Shown here piece by piece: positions 1-9,994 of a stretch of 64,000 bases of DNA. The DNA comes from an uncultured Planktomarina sp. (GTDB lineage Bacteria > Pseudomonadota > Alphaproteobacteria > Rhodobacterales > Rhodobacteraceae): NCBI GenBank assembly GCA_905182325.1, contig CAJJBD010000003.1, forward strand, positions 1-64,000, written 5' to 3'. Under the pieces are notes generated by a model. The model had not been told where the DNA came from. It worked only from the letters and a program-made list of their open reading frames with translations, and ran no database searches. The translations under genes were made by a program, and so were the position numbers. Position 1 is the stretch's first letter. Every line of letters begins with the position of its first letter.

Positions 1-66
1 TGTGGCAGGGGACTGTAACTCCCTCGCGGAGACGCACGCCAGGTTCGATTCCAGGGTCGCCCACCA
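1..66 (+). tRNA. tRNA-Tyr (GTA), 5' part outside window
   Basis: This is the 3' portion of a tRNA that starts before the window. The anticodon loop reads CTGTAAC, giving anticodon GTA (Tyr), flanked by a GGGGA/TCCCT stem. A long variable arm follows, as expected for a class II tRNA such as tRNA-Tyr in bacteria. The T loop is TTCGATT. The acceptor 3' strand is GTCGCCC, followed by A73 and an encoded CCA ending at 66. The T stem as I fold it has one internal A-A mismatch. The 5' acceptor and D arm cannot be checked. Confidence 0.85.
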
Positions 67-620
67 ATTATAAAGTTGAAACAAAATAATGTTTGCAGCT
101 TTCTCAGGTAGGAAATTTACAAAACTACTATTAAACAGCAAAATACATTCAACCTAGGTTTGTAATGATAATGCCACCTAAACAAAGGTAAATCAAAGCC
201 AAGGTAAGACATCAAAACCACATAGCAACCAATAAAACCTATTTTTCTGTTTAAAATAAATGGGCCAGGTAGAGAAAAGCTGATAGCTAAACATGCTATA
301 TTCCACTTAATTTGACATACTACGCGCCCAAATTTGACCAAAAAGGATTTAATAAAATTACCTTTTACTCTTCAGATCCTTTACATTGAAAAACAGATGA
401 AATGGGTTAAGCGGTAATTTTTCTCAAACTCAAAGGTTACATCCTTGTTAATCGGCATAAAAATTGCTTCCACCTAGTGATGTGGGCCGAAGGTTATTCA
501 ATAGAAATAAAAACAGCAGACTAATTAATTTTTTAAATGAGCATAATTGTTGCAGGACTGCATGAATTCTGTATGCTCTTTTATGCAACTTTTTAGTTTA
601 AAATTGCTTTAAGGGATTTG
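67..620. other. AT-rich intergenic region with a promoter candidate
   Basis: This 554-base gap lies between tRNA-Tyr and the cell-wall hydrolase gene. I see no convincing gene. A 74-codon hydrophobic frame on the minus strand (117-341) has no recognisable family. Near the right end, TTGCAG at 550-555 and TATGCT at 572-577 are separated by 16 bases and resemble a sigma-70 promoter about 40 bases upstream of the next start codon. Confidence 0.4.
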
Positions 621-3134
621 ATGGCACCTGATTTTTTACTTCATTTGTCAAACACTAGTTTAGCGTTGGATTACAGATCTTTTGCTGACCTGAAACAGTG
701 GTGCCGTCTCGGTAAAGTAGCACTTGATACACCTGATATCGAATCTTCCGTACTCGCATTAAGAAATTTGGTCAAAAGGCCCTATATCTACCCCACTGCT
801 ATATTAATAGCTTTGCCTCCCAACAAAATTGAATTGTTAAAAATCGCACAAACCGCACTCACACCCAATGAGATTAAAGCAGCTTTAACAACCTACACAA
901 ATCATAGTATTTCGGAACTTTGTTTTGATTACTTTGAAAGTAAAAACCAAACTGTAATTGCATACGTCACCTCAAAGGCTCTAGATGAAGTAAAAACGCT
1001 CGTACAAAGTTTTGGGTTCGAACCCATTCACTTTGTAGGGTTACCAGGACTTGTTTGGGAAAATAATTTTGCAATATTTAGTGAAACAGATACTTTATTT
1101 GACGCTTCAAATTTTCTTTTATCACCCTATTCAAGATCAAGAGGGCAATATCAGCCACCAGAGTTGAGTGGGGCCCCAACGTTAAACTCAAACAATTTAA
1201 TACCTGAAACAGACAGTAGTCATAAAAAAATAAAAAAATCCTTCAACAAAGCTAAATCTTTTGTGTATGGAAAAGCTATTAAATCACTCATGGCAAAAAT
1301 CTTACCGCTAATAGGATCAGGTGACAAAAACGCCCAGCTAAAAACAAGCCTAGGAAATACTAAAGATGAAGAATATGAAATAGAAAAAGCCATAAATGAA
1401 ACTAAAAAATGGCTTGGTATCAACACTGGAAAAAGTTGGTACGAAGAATTATCAGGGACTACTAAATCTCACAGCTATCAAATTTTTTTCAATTCCAAAA
1501 TTCTTAGAAAGCTAAGCAAACAGCAATTTTCTTATATTTTATTTGTATTAATTGCTATCACTTTTGGACTGTCAATTTTTTCTGTAACCACAATCCATGG
1601 CCGCAGTACTGTCAAAAAATGGTTCTATTCAACCGATTTGGCTATGTCAAATTCCACGCTCAACTATAAAAGTAGTTGGAATTCAAATTCCTACTACAAA
1701 ACTAATACTGAGAACTCAGATAACCAAAAGATTAAGACTAACAAAAGCCAAAAATTCATTTTCTCTCAAATGGAGCCCACAAACATTACCCAACTCGTCG
1801 CTCCAGTACTAAATTATGATAAATTTGGGCCAGTAAATGCTTCTCTAATAAAAAAACCCACCGTTAAACGTGATATTTCTTCTGCACTAACAACAGATCC
1901 AGCACCCGCGGACTACACAAAAAGCAGAGAAAAAAGTTTTCCAGTCACAGGGGTAACAATTGTACCACCTGCATCACTTCTACCATCTCAAGTCTACAAA
2001 CAAATTGAAGTCAAAAGAGCTTTTGCTGATAAGAACTTGAAACAGAGGCAAACCCTCAGTTTGCTTAGCTTCGATGCAGTTGAACATCATGGAATAATAG
2101 AAAAACAAAATATACAAACCATGAAAAAAGAATTGTTATCCTTTAAAAAATTCTCAACACCGATAATTAACCCCCAGACCAGGGTAGCGATAAAAATTGG
2201 TCCGCCTGACGCAAGACCTCCCCTACAAACATTATCAGAGCACCATTTTATTAATTATACGCAAAATTGGTTGAACAGCCTTGCAGCGCCTAAAAGAAAA
2301 GATTCAGAATGGAAATGCTTGACAGAGGCATTATATTTTGAGGCTCGAGGGGAGAAAGTAGTGGGACAATTCGCCGTAGCGGAAGTCATTCTCAATCGCG
2401 TAGAGAGTCAAAAGTTCCCAGACACCGTTTGTGCCGTTGTCGATCAGGGCTCTGGCCGCAGGCATGCATGCCAATTCAGTTATAGATGTGACGGAGTTCA
2501 CGAAAATATTCCAAAAAATAATAATTTTGAACGCGCAGGTCGGATTGCTGAAATCATGATTGAAGGCGGTTCTCGCCAATTAGTTGGTGGAGCTACTTTT
2601 TATCATTCTACCTCAGTGCGACCGTTTTGGTCGTCAGAATTCTATGAAACGACAAAAATTGGAAAGCACAAATTTTATACACCCATTAAAGGTAATACAG
2701 TAGTATTTTTTCGCCCAACCCTTAGGCAATTAACTATTCAAAATAAAAAAAATAAACCTGTTTCGCTAAACAGTTCGACTATTTCAAAATCAAATCGCCC
2801 TAAAACTCGACAAAGCCTACCTGAACTTGCATCAATACCAATTGAAGAAATCATAAAACCTTCTGAGTTTAGGCCTCCTTCGAGTATAAGTAGCAGTTAT
2901 ACCAAACTAGCTGCCACGATAGAAAACATATTGAATTTTGAACAACTTAACTTAGTTGGTGTCTCTGGAACCACAAAAAAACGCTCGGCATTAATCAGGC
3001 TACTGAGTGGTGAAATTATCAAAATTGGAATTGGAGATAACTTAAACGGGGGTCATGTAGTGGACATTAGTACAGCCACTTTAACCTACCTAAAATCTGG
3101 AAAATCAATTATTTTAAAACTACCTAAGAGCTAG
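621..3134 (+). CDS. Membrane-anchored SleB-type cell wall hydrolase with secretin-assembly-like ends
   Basis: This 837-residue protein has four recognisable parts. Residues 1 to about 170 resemble the N-terminal domain of a Rhodobacterales family often mislabelled IF-2-like, which looks GspL/PilM-like. A Lys-rich stretch precedes one membrane helix at about 303-325. After a Ser/Lys/Pro-rich linker, residues about 563-690 form a Hydrolase_2 (SleB/CwlJ) domain with the segment TEALYFEARGE and conserved N-R and Cys positions. The last 65 residues (VGVSGTTKKRSALIRL onward) resemble the GspC/PilP-like C-terminal domain of the same family. This predicts a cytoplasmic N-terminus and a periplasmic hydrolase acting on peptidoglycan. 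ATG at 621 is preferred over TTG at 618 because AAGGGA at 611-616 is then better spaced. Base composition is more AT-rich than the neighbouring genes. Family assignments of the two ends are from memory of sequence patterns. Confidence 0.7.
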   Translation: MAPDFLLHLSNTSLALDYRSFADLKQWCRLGKVALDTPDIESSVLALRNLVKRPYIYPTAILIALPPNKIELLKIAQTALTPNEIKAALTTYTNHSISELCFDYFESKNQTVIAYVTSKALDEVKTLVQSFGFEPIHFVGLPGLVWENNFAIFSETDTLFDASNFLLSPYSRSRGQYQPPELSGAPTLNSNNLIPETDSSHKKIKKSFNKAKSFVYGKAIKSLMAKILPLIGSGDKNAQLKTSLGNTKDEEYEIEKAINETKKWLGINTGKSWYEELSGTTKSHSYQIFFNSKILRKLSKQQFSYILFVLIAITFGLSIFSVTTIHGRSTVKKWFYSTDLAMSNSTLNYKSSWNSNSYYKTNTENSDNQKIKTNKSQKFIFSQMEPTNITQLVAPVLNYDKFGPVNASLIKKPTVKRDISSALTTDPAPADYTKSREKSFPVTGVTIVPPASLLPSQVYKQIEVKRAFADKNLKQRQTLSLLSFDAVEHHGIIEKQNIQTMKKELLSFKKFSTPIINPQTRVAIKIGPPDARPPLQTLSEHHFINYTQNWLNSLAAPKRKDSEWKCLTEALYFEARGEKVVGQFAVAEVILNRVESQKFPDTVCAVVDQGSGRRHACQFSYRCDGVHENIPKNNNFERAGRIAEIMIEGGSRQLVGGATFYHSTSVRPFWSSEFYETTKIGKHKFYTPIKGNTVVFFRPTLRQLTIQNKKNKPVSLNSSTISKSNRPKTRQSLPELASIPIEEIIKPSEFRPPSSISSSYTKLAATIENILNFEQLNLVGVSGTTKKRSALIRLLSGEIIKIGIGDNLNGGHVVDISTATLTYLKSGKSIILKLPKS

Positions 3135-3147
3135 ACTTAAGAAATAG

Positions 3148-4164
3148 CTATGTCTTGGATACTTTTGCTTCAGAAAATGTTGCCATGCCTGAAAAACAAG
3201 CCACAGCCCCTTTTACGATGTTAATAGCCAAAGTTGCGCCAGAAGCTTCGCCTAAACGAAGACCAAGCGCTAATAATGGCCGTTTACCAAGCTTGCTCAA
3301 CATTTGTGCATGTGCTCCTTCGGCACTAACGTGCCCTGCCTGAGTGTGATCTAGTGCGCATGGATTCATTTTATACAAAACTGCTGCTGCAGCTGAACAG
3401 ATAAATCCATCCAATAATACAGGTACACTGTGCGCGCGCGCAGATGCTATTGCGCCGACCATCGCCGCGATTTCTCTGCCACCCAATGCTTGAAGAACAG
3501 ATAGTGGATCAGCCAAGGCTTTTTTATGGCAGATTAAGCCCGCATCTACAATATCTCTCTTTATTTTCAAGCCTGCATCATCCACCCCAGTACCACGGCC
3601 AACCCAAGCTTTAGCACCTCCACCAAACAGAGCAGCAGCAATTGCAGCAGCCGATGTAGTATTACCAATACCCATTTCACCCGCGACAAAAAGATCTGCC
3701 GTTGGGTCCACCGAATTCCAACCAATTTGCAAAGATTTTAAAAGTTCAGATTCTGTCATTGCAGAAGTTTTAGTAAAATCTGCAGTAGGTCTGTCTAGGT
3801 CCAACGCATATACATCCATTTTGGCCCCACAAGCCTCAGACAATTGATTTATGGCGGCTCCACCAGCTCTGAAATTAGATACCATCTGTTCGGTTACTTC
3901 AGCTGGAAATTTTGATATTTCCGCATTAGCCGTAATACCATGATTTCCAGCAAAAATTACGACTTGGGGCGTCTCTAATTTTGGTTTAGCTGTTCCAGAC
4001 CAACTTGCGTACCAAATTGCTAAATTCTCTAAATCTCCAAGTGATCCTGGTGGTTTTGTCAATTGAGAGTTACGATCAACAGCTTGTTCGTATGCAGTTC
4101 TATTATAATTAGGCAGCACTTCCATAAAACTACGAAATTCAATTAGTGAGTTTAAAATAGTCAT
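3148..4164 (-). CDS. cobT: Nicotinate-nucleotide-dimethylbenzimidazole phosphoribosyltransferase
   Basis: This enzyme makes alpha-ribazole phosphate from nicotinate mononucleotide and 5,6-dimethylbenzimidazole for the lower ligand of cobalamin. Recognisable features are [12 protein letters not shown] near the N-terminus, the glycine-rich [10 protein letters not shown] segment, and [11 protein letters not shown] near the C-terminus, which carries the expected catalytic Glu. The ATG at 4164 gives 338 residues, matching the family, and its N-terminus ([12 protein letters not shown]) resembles other Rhodobacter CobT starts. A longer in-frame TTG start at 4209 is less likely. It is divergent from cobS, with 82 bases between the two starts. 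Confidence 0.93.
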   Translation of the reverse strand: MTILNSLIEFRSFMEVLPNYNRTAYEQAVDRNSQLTKPPGSLGDLENLAIWYASWSGTAKPKLETPQVVIFAGNHGITANAEISKFPAEVTEQMVSNFRAGGAAINQLSEACGAKMDVYALDLDRPTADFTKTSAMTESELLKSLQIGWNSVDPTADLFVAGEMGIGNTTSAAAIAAALFGGGAKAWVGRGTGVDDAGLKIKRDIVDAGLICHKKALADPLSVLQALGGREIAAMVGAIASARAHSVPVLLDGFICSAAAAVLYKMNPCALDHTQAGHVSAEGAHAQMLSKLGKRPLLALGLRLGEASGATLAINIVKGAVACFSGMATFSEAKVSKT

Positions 4165-4246
4165 TAGCCAGAAAATCCATTGATTACTATTGGCGCCTTG
4201 TTTACCCAAGATTTAAATTTACGAAAGATACGAAAGGTCCTTTTTA

Positions 4247-4999
4247 ATGTCTAACCACGACAATTGGATCCCAGAATGGACAGACTTAAAGATTGCTATT
4301 AGCCTTCTGAGTCGAATACCCGTCAGTAACGAGAACGAACAGCTACAAGCCCGTAGCCCAAATCAAGCATGGGCATTTCCAATAGTGGGGATATTAGTAG
4401 GATTTTTTTCCTGCTGCTTAGCTTGGATTGGCCTATTAATGGAACTTAACAATTTTGCCGTTGGCTTTCTAATTGTGACAGGTGCAGCACTTGTAACAGG
4501 TGCAATGCATTATGATGGGCTTGCGGATACTTTAGATGGGCTTTGGGGTGGCTGGACGCCTTCACAAAGACTAGAGATCATGAAAGACAGCCACATTGGT
4601 GTTTATGGCGTCATAGGCCTTGTCATTTCTGTAGGATTGCAAGCAACACTATATGGACAAATCATTCAGCAAAGTATTTGGCCAATCATTGGTATTATGA
4701 CTATATCCCGTGCGGTGATGGTGCCCGTGATGGGTTTTTTAAAAAACCCACAAACTTCCGGTCTCTCATCTCAAGTTGGACAACCAAAAATACAAACTAT
4801 CTTTATGGCAATGGCACTAGGGATAATTGTTTCTTTACTAACTGAATCGTGGGCTGCAATTGGCGGAGCAATTTTAGCTGCATTTATGATAGCCAAGGTC
4901 GCTAAAAGCAAAATTGGTGGTCAGACTGGCGATATCCTAGGTGCTACTCAACAGTTAGCAGAAGTTAGCGCATTGGTCTGTGTGGCCGCTGTTTTGTGA
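4247..4999 (+). CDS. cobS: Adenosylcobinamide-GDP ribazoletransferase (cobalamin synthase)
   Basis: CobS joins adenosylcobinamide-GDP with alpha-ribazole (or its phosphate) in the last steps of cobalamin assembly at the inner membrane. The 250-residue protein has several hydrophobic helices and the signature HYDGLADTLDGLWGG with the acidic Mg-binding residues. A purine-rich AAAGG lies about 9 bases before the ATG. It diverges from cobT, so the two share one short control region. The gap is too short for a full cobalamin riboswitch and I see none of its conserved boxes. Confidence 0.92.
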   Translation: MSNHDNWIPEWTDLKIAISLLSRIPVSNENEQLQARSPNQAWAFPIVGILVGFFSCCLAWIGLLMELNNFAVGFLIVTGAALVTGAMHYDGLADTLDGLWGGWTPSQRLEIMKDSHIGVYGVIGLVISVGLQATLYGQIIQQSIWPIIGIMTISRAVMVPVMGFLKNPQTSGLSSQVGQPKIQTIFMAMALGIIVSLLTESWAAIGGAILAAFMIAKVAKSKIGGQTGDILGATQQLAEVSALVCVAAVL

Positions 5000-5053
5000 A
5001 AACGGCAATTGAGTTGGTCAACAAACAATCCTTAATATCATGAAGAACCAAAA

Positions 5054-5560
5054 TTAGGCAGCACGCGATGTCAATATTAAATTTACTTCTTCAGCAGCAG
5101 TTGACTCATTTGCTACATTCACAACTGCTATTTCTCGGATCAAACGTTCAAGCGCTGCTTCATAAAGCTGTCGTTCAGAATAGCTTTGTTCCCTTTGGTC
5201 ATCAGCTCTGTGCAAGTCACGAACTACTTCTGCAATCGCAATTAAATCACCTGAATTAATTTTTTGTTCATATTCTTGTGCACGACGAGACCACATCGCC
5301 CTTTTTACCTTAGCTTTTCCTCGCAAAGTTGCCATAGCGTACGCAACCACATCTGGGCTCGCTAAAGCGCGCATGCCTACTTCAATGGCTTTATGGGTTG
5401 GGACACGTAGGGTCATTTTATCTTTTTCGAATAATACAACAAAAAGCTCTAAGTTTGCACCAGCAACCTCTTGCTCGTCCACACCAGTTACTTTACCGAC
5501 CCCATGGGCTGGATAGACAACAAATTGGTCAATCCTAAAATCAAGTTTCTTTTTACTCAT
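5054..5560 (-). CDS. carD: CarD/CdnL-family transcription regulator
   Basis: This 168-residue protein starts with the CarD N-terminal RNA-polymerase interaction domain (FVVYPAHGVGKVTGV, then a segment with LRVPTHKA). It is followed by an alpha-helical DNA-binding C-terminal domain containing the family's typical VVRDLHRAD segment. CarD-type proteins bind the RNA polymerase beta subunit and stabilise open complexes; in alphaproteobacteria they support rRNA and housekeeping transcription. AAAGG sits about 5 bases before the ATG. It is the last gene of a same-strand group running TPR protein, helicase, S4 protein, fdxA, carD, an order seen in Rhodobacterales. Confidence 0.92.
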   Translation of the reverse strand: MSKKKLDFRIDQFVVYPAHGVGKVTGVDEQEVAGANLELFVVLFEKDKMTLRVPTHKAIEVGMRALASPDVVAYAMATLRGKAKVKRAMWSRRAQEYEQKINSGDLIAIAEVVRDLHRADDQREQSYSERQLYEAALERLIREIAVVNVANESTAAEEVNLILTSRAA

Positions 5561-5714
5561 ATTTTGCCTTTCGGACAGAAAACAGCAAATTGGTTTTCAA
5601 GATAAAGACCTATGGTCTACTTAAAACAAATGCGCTTCACGCTAGGGGTTATTTTTGAACTCTTTTTCTCAGGTCGTTGTACCAGATCATTGCTTGAAAA
5701 TAAAGCAGCCAGAT

Positions 5715-6053
5715 TTAACCGCCAGTACCAGGAACCTCAGAGAAGTATTTTTTTAATTTGCCTTCCTCACCATCTCGCTCTTCAGCGTCATGCAATTGAT
5801 CTTTTTTTGTAATAATCACAGGCCATGTTTCTGAATACTTTCGATTAAAATCAACCCATTTATCCATATCCTGATCAGTATCTGGCCGTATGGCATCTGC
5901 TGGGCATTCTGGTTCACAAACACCGCAGTCAATGCATTCGTCCGGGTGTATCACTAACATGTTTTCACCCTCATAAAAACAGTCAACAGGACACACTTCA
6001 ACGCAATCAGTATATTTGCAGGCGATGCAATTATCTGTGACGACATATGTCAT
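5715..6053 (-). CDS. fdxA: 7Fe-8S ferredoxin FdxA
   Basis: This is a 112-residue seven-iron ferredoxin. The first cluster motif is C-I-A-C-K-Y-T-D-C followed by VEVCPVDC, typical of the 3Fe-4S plus 4Fe-4S family. The second is [12 protein letters not shown]. The C-terminal tail of about 50 residues ([14 protein letters not shown]) is characteristic of the FdxA group. It is a soluble one-electron carrier in the cytoplasm; the physiological partner is not shown by the context. AGGGA lies about 8 bases before the ATG. Confidence 0.95.
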   Translation of the reverse strand: MTYVVTDNCIACKYTDCVEVCPVDCFYEGENMLVIHPDECIDCGVCEPECPADAIRPDTDQDMDKWVDFNRKYSETWPVIITKKDQLHDAEERDGEEGKLKKYFSEVPGTGG

Positions 6054-6122
6054 AATTTTGCGTCCCTATAATAACTATTTCGGCATAAGCTCTGAGCTCA
6101 TATTTAGCAAGCTGAGCTTCAA

Positions 6123-6500
6123 CTAGCTCTTTTCAAGACCCTGCTTAAACTTTATTAAAGCTTTCCGTTCTTTAGATGTAGGCCTGCTCTCTCCCCTTGG
6201 AGCTAGCTCAAGTTTTAGTTTTGGTCCCAACGGGGCTAAATCTTTATACAGTCCTTGTGCCTCAGGCGCGGGTCCACGACGCTGACCTAAATTATAAATT
6301 TCAATAACCCGAGTTTCCAATTCTTTAGGAAACGTTAAAATATCTCCAACCTCCACACACCGAGAGGGTTTCGATATTAAGATGCCGTTGAGCCGCAATT
6401 TACCGGATTTAACAAGTCTTGTCGCTAAACTGCGAGTTTTAAAAAACCGTGCCTGCCACAACCATTTATCAATACGTAAAGTCAGGTTGTTATCATTCAA
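6123..6500 (-). CDS. S4-domain RNA-binding protein (HslR-like)
   Basis: This small basic protein of 125 residues begins with an S4 RNA-binding domain (LRIDKWLWQARFFKTR, then KSGKLRLNG). It resembles the heat-shock protein HslR/Hsp15 group, which binds stalled 50S subunits with nascent chains. Its ATG overlaps the stop of the upstream helicase gene by 4 bases (6497-6500), suggesting translational coupling. The pairing with an RNA helicase suggests an RNA-metabolism role, but the specific target is unknown. Confidence 0.88.
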   Translation of the reverse strand: MNDNNLTLRIDKWLWQARFFKTRSLATRLVKSGKLRLNGILISKPSRCVEVGDILTFPKELETRVIEIYNLGQRRGPAPEAQGLYKDLAPLGPKLKLELAPRGESRPTSKERKALIKFKQGLEKS

Positions 6501-9340
6501 TTTTTATTGAAACCTTTCAGAGCAGCTGCAAATGGGTTATCAGGATCAATTGGCTTATCTTTTTTAGAAAAAGTGGTTTGAGAAGTTTCTGTTTTGTTAT
6601 TTTTGTAGTGACTTTTATTGTCCTTACCTGGTAGTTTTTTATCTTTAACTTTATTAAATGAATTAGAATTTTTATTGCTTGATACTACTTTGCGTTCTCG
6701 CAAACGGACACCCCAGGTAAAAGTATAAAATACCTCTGTTTCTTCCATTGCATCTGACTGGACCGCATTATCGGATGCCTCTAATATTAAGTTCAAATGT
6801 GGTTCAGGAATCACAACGGATTTTGTATTTATTTTATCGGCCTGAGTTGATAATGAAATCTCCTTCTCCACATTGGGTTCTTCCAAGATTTTTTTAACTA
6901 ATACATCCTCTGCAGTCACTTCGCTTTGAATAGGTTTAATAGATCCATCCAGGGACAGAACTTTGACCTTAATGCGCTCACCCTTCTCTGAATGGTAGCC
7001 AAGCCCCTTCATTAATTCAGAAAATTGTTCCAGCGTCATGCCCGTGATGGAGAGCATGTCTGAGTTTGCTTCAAAACCATCTCGTGTATTTTGGGTGCGC
7101 AACATATCCGCCAAACGCTCCGCCATATCCACGCGCAACGCCCGTGCCCCAGCAGCCCGATAACCAGACTTCAAATAGAAGCCTACTGGTAATTGCTCAT
7201 CAGTTGGTATCGTCACTAAACCTGGAGGGGGAGCCTGTGGAAACTCTAGAAAGCCTGATGCGAGCGACCAAAGGACTAGCCTGAGCCGCGTCGGTGCAGG
7301 CTTCAATAATAATGGTATGAATATACTGAATTGCCCAAACCTAATGCCATGTTTACGCAATGCACTGCGTGCATCTTGATCCAAGGCTTTTACATCTTCT
7401 ACAGTGTCTGCCCGATCTAAAATGCCTAATCCTTCTATCATTTGAAAAGAAAAGCCACGAATTATACCAGTCAAGCCTTCGTCACCTTGCAAGGCTAATA
7501 ATGGTCCAAACAAAGTTGCAATCTTGCGATCAATAAAATGTTGTAACCGACGGACGACTTTTTCATACAATTCATTTCCAGCTTCTTCATCTACAAATGC
7601 AAGAACCTGTGGCTTGAGGGCCTCCGAACCTTTTACCAATTTTCCAACAGCCGAGGCCCCCCACATGAGACCCCCTTGCTCCGTGAAATCAAATTCTGTG
7701 TCAGGCGAATTATACATCCGGTCAGCACGCAATTGAAACTCTGGAGTTAGTGCCTGCAAACTTGCAGTCCTTAAAGTTTTGGCCTCATCATTTGAAGTGC
7801 TTGTATCTTGTTGAAATCTGAATCCTTCAAGCCTGCCAACAAACTGTCCTTCAACTGTAACTTCACCCTCTTTGCTCACTTCCGCCACTAGGCTCTCCTT
7901 TTGTTTCAATCGCCGCATCAAAATCGATGTACGCCGATCAACGAATCTCTGTGTCAAAGCAAGATGAAGTGCATCTGACAACCGATCTTCTACAGCCCGA
8001 GTTGCTTCACGCCAATAGTTTTGATCTTTAACCCAACTTTTTCGTTGTGCAACATAGGTCCAAGTGCGTATATAAGCTAAACGCTTTGATAAAGCATCAA
8101 TATCACCATTTGTATTATCAATACGATTTATTTGCTCTGCTAGCCACTCTTGAGGTACCTCCAATCGCTCGTGAAGGTAGTTGAATATAGCACTCAAGAG
8201 ATCCGCATGCTCACGACTAGAAATGCCCCGAAAATCAGGAATGCGGCAAACATCCCAAAGCAAATTCACAGAAGGTCCATCAGTTGCTCGAGCATTAATT
8301 TCTGCATCCTCTACCAAGGTCTTTAAAGCTCCTAAGTCATCGCTCTCACGAACTCGTGTAAGCCATTGGTTTTCAGTTTGAAGTTCAAGTGACGAAATTA
8401 ATGCATTTGTGGATCCAAACTGTAATTTTGAATTACGCCAGTAAAGTTTTTTTATTGGCTCGAACTGATTATTCGTAATAGCTTGAACTACTTCCTCATG
8501 TAGTGAAGTTGCCTCACCAGTGACGCCAAAAGTACCATTATTCATGTGCCGCCCTGCACGCCCAGCAATTTGTGCAAGTTCGTTAGGCATCAGGCGTCTC
8601 ATACGATTGCCATCAAATTTGCTTGTTGCAGAAAACGCTACGTGGCTGACGTCAAGGTTTAGGCCCATTCCTATTGCATCAGTTGCTACAAGAAAATCAA
8701 CGTCGCCATTTTGATACATTTCAACTTGTGCATTTCGTGTTCGTGGACTGAGCGCGCCCATCACGACAGCGGCACCTCCTTTTTGACGCCGTAAAAGTTC
8801 AGCGATGCCGTATACATTATCAACACTGAAGGAGACTATGGCTGATCTTGCCGGCATTCGGCTAATTTTTTTTTGTCCAGTATAACTTAACTCAGAAAAT
8901 CTTTCTCGGTGAAGAAACTCAGCTCTAGGTACCAACGCCACAATCGCCTTCCGCATAGTCTCAGCGCCCATGAACAATGTCTCATGCAGACCACGAGCTC
9001 TCATAAGTCGGTCGGTAAAAATATGTCCACGCTCCGGATCAGCACAGAGTTGGATTTCATCCACTGCTAAGAAATCACAGCCAATTCCATCAGGCATAGC
9101 CTCTACCGTGCAAACCCAATATTTAGTACGTTCTGGAACTATACGTTCTTCACCAGTCACCAACGCGACCACTGAAGGACCGCGAAGTTCTACGATCTTA
9201 TCATAGACTTCCCGCGCCAACAGACGCAGCGGCAGCCCTATAATTCCATCACGGTGAGCCAACATGCGTTCTATTGCATAATGAGTTTTGCCTGTATTAG
9301 TTGGGCCTAGGACGGCAACGATGCGATTGTCTTGGGCCAT
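6497..9340 (-). CDS. SUV3-family DEAD/DExH RNA helicase
   Basis: This 947-residue helicase has Walker A GPTNTGKT at residues about 12-19, a DEIQ Walker B motif near 95, and C-terminal helicase motifs ATDAIGMGLNLDVSH and QIAGRAGRH. The N-terminal half matches the mitochondrial degradosome helicase SUV3 and its alphaproteobacterial homologues. Residues about 600-780 fit the bacterial extension, and the last 80 residues are Lys/Asn-rich and probably disordered. It probably unwinds structured RNA during decay or ribosome assembly. The downstream S4 gene overlaps it, and the upstream TPR gene ends 19 bases before it. Confidence 0.9.
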   Translation of the reverse strand: MAQDNRIVAVLGPTNTGKTHYAIERMLAHRDGIIGLPLRLLAREVYDKIVELRGPSVVALVTGEERIVPERTKYWVCTVEAMPDGIGCDFLAVDEIQLCADPERGHIFTDRLMRARGLHETLFMGAETMRKAIVALVPRAEFLHRERFSELSYTGQKKISRMPARSAIVSFSVDNVYGIAELLRRQKGGAAVVMGALSPRTRNAQVEMYQNGDVDFLVATDAIGMGLNLDVSHVAFSATSKFDGNRMRRLMPNELAQIAGRAGRHMNNGTFGVTGEATSLHEEVVQAITNNQFEPIKKLYWRNSKLQFGSTNALISSLELQTENQWLTRVRESDDLGALKTLVEDAEINARATDGPSVNLLWDVCRIPDFRGISSREHADLLSAIFNYLHERLEVPQEWLAEQINRIDNTNGDIDALSKRLAYIRTWTYVAQRKSWVKDQNYWREATRAVEDRLSDALHLALTQRFVDRRTSILMRRLKQKESLVAEVSKEGEVTVEGQFVGRLEGFRFQQDTSTSNDEAKTLRTASLQALTPEFQLRADRMYNSPDTEFDFTEQGGLMWGASAVGKLVKGSEALKPQVLAFVDEEAGNELYEKVVRRLQHFIDRKIATLFGPLLALQGDEGLTGIIRGFSFQMIEGLGILDRADTVEDVKALDQDARSALRKHGIRFGQFSIFIPLLLKPAPTRLRLVLWSLASGFLEFPQAPPPGLVTIPTDEQLPVGFYLKSGYRAAGARALRVDMAERLADMLRTQNTRDGFEANSDMLSITGMTLEQFSELMKGLGYHSEKGERIKVKVLSLDGSIKPIQSEVTAEDVLVKKILEEPNVEKEISLSTQADKINTKSVVIPEPHLNLILEASDNAVQSDAMEETEVFYTFTWGVRLRERKVVSSNKNSNSFNKVKDKKLPGKDNKSHYKNNKTETSQTTFSKKDKPIDPDNPFAAALKGFNKN

Positions 9341-9359
9341 AGGACATTCCCTTGAGAGA

Positions 9360-9920
9360 TTATAGGGCTTGCCCTTGGGTTTTCACTTCTAAACGCTGTC
9401 GCATAGTATTTAGTTTTTCGAAATGGGGATGTATAGCCTCAATCATATTAATAACTTCAGAGGCTTCAAAAAACAAACCCGCATCTTCCAGAATAACAAA
9501 TAAGCCAGAAAGCGCATAAAAGTGTCTCGGTTCGATAGCTAGCGTTCGTTCTATTCTATTAAGCGCTAGACCCGTTTTTCCCACTTGCTGTAAGGCAACC
9601 GCACTTAGGCTCCAGCCTTCTACAAAATCTGGCGCGTGGTCTGTAAGTGCATTCAAATGGTCCAATGCTGTATCGTAATCCTTATCTGATAGTGCTATTT
9701 TTGCGCGCTTAAGGAGTATATCCATCGCTGGCGAACCAGTTTTGGACCATTCAAGTAAAATTTTAACTTCAATTTTGGGTGCGTCAGCAGCACCAATCGT
9801 TAGTAGCTGCCCAAATAAAGTATCTAAGCCTTTGGACTGCGCGAGCACAAAGTTTTGACTGAAAAATATTATTATAATTGCAAGGAGGATAGATTTGATT
9901 TTATAAAAAATAATAATCAT
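9360..9920 (-). CDS. Exported TPR-repeat protein of unknown function
   Basis: This 186-residue protein has a hydrophobic signal peptide of about 27 residues ending near VLAQ, so it is likely periplasmic. From about residue 60 it carries helical tetratricopeptide-like repeats (AKIALSDKDYDTALDHLNAL, then a segment with TGLALNRIERTLAIEPRH). Such proteins serve as protein-interaction scaffolds. It is first in the group leading to the helicase and S4 genes. AGGAAAGG precedes the ATG. No specific function can be assigned. Confidence 0.75.
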   Translation of the reverse strand: MIIIFYKIKSILLAIIIIFFSQNFVLAQSKGLDTLFGQLLTIGAADAPKIEVKILLEWSKTGSPAMDILLKRAKIALSDKDYDTALDHLNALTDHAPDFVEGWSLSAVALQQVGKTGLALNRIERTLAIEPRHFYALSGLFVILEDAGLFFEASEVINMIEAIHPHFEKLNTMRQRLEVKTQGQAL

Positions 9921-9994
9921 AAGCCTTTCCTAACATAGGACCAAAGGTTGTCATCACTCTTACATAAAAATTCATTAATTAAAGGGATATCCGA

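Noticed and set aside
117-341. 74-codon hydrophobic reading frame on the minus strand
   Set aside because: No recognised family, no clear ribosome binding site, and it lies in an AT-rich spacer where such frames arise by chance.
4165-4246. Cobalamin riboswitch between cobT and cobS
   Set aside because: The 82-base gap is too short for the full aptamer and lacks its conserved box.
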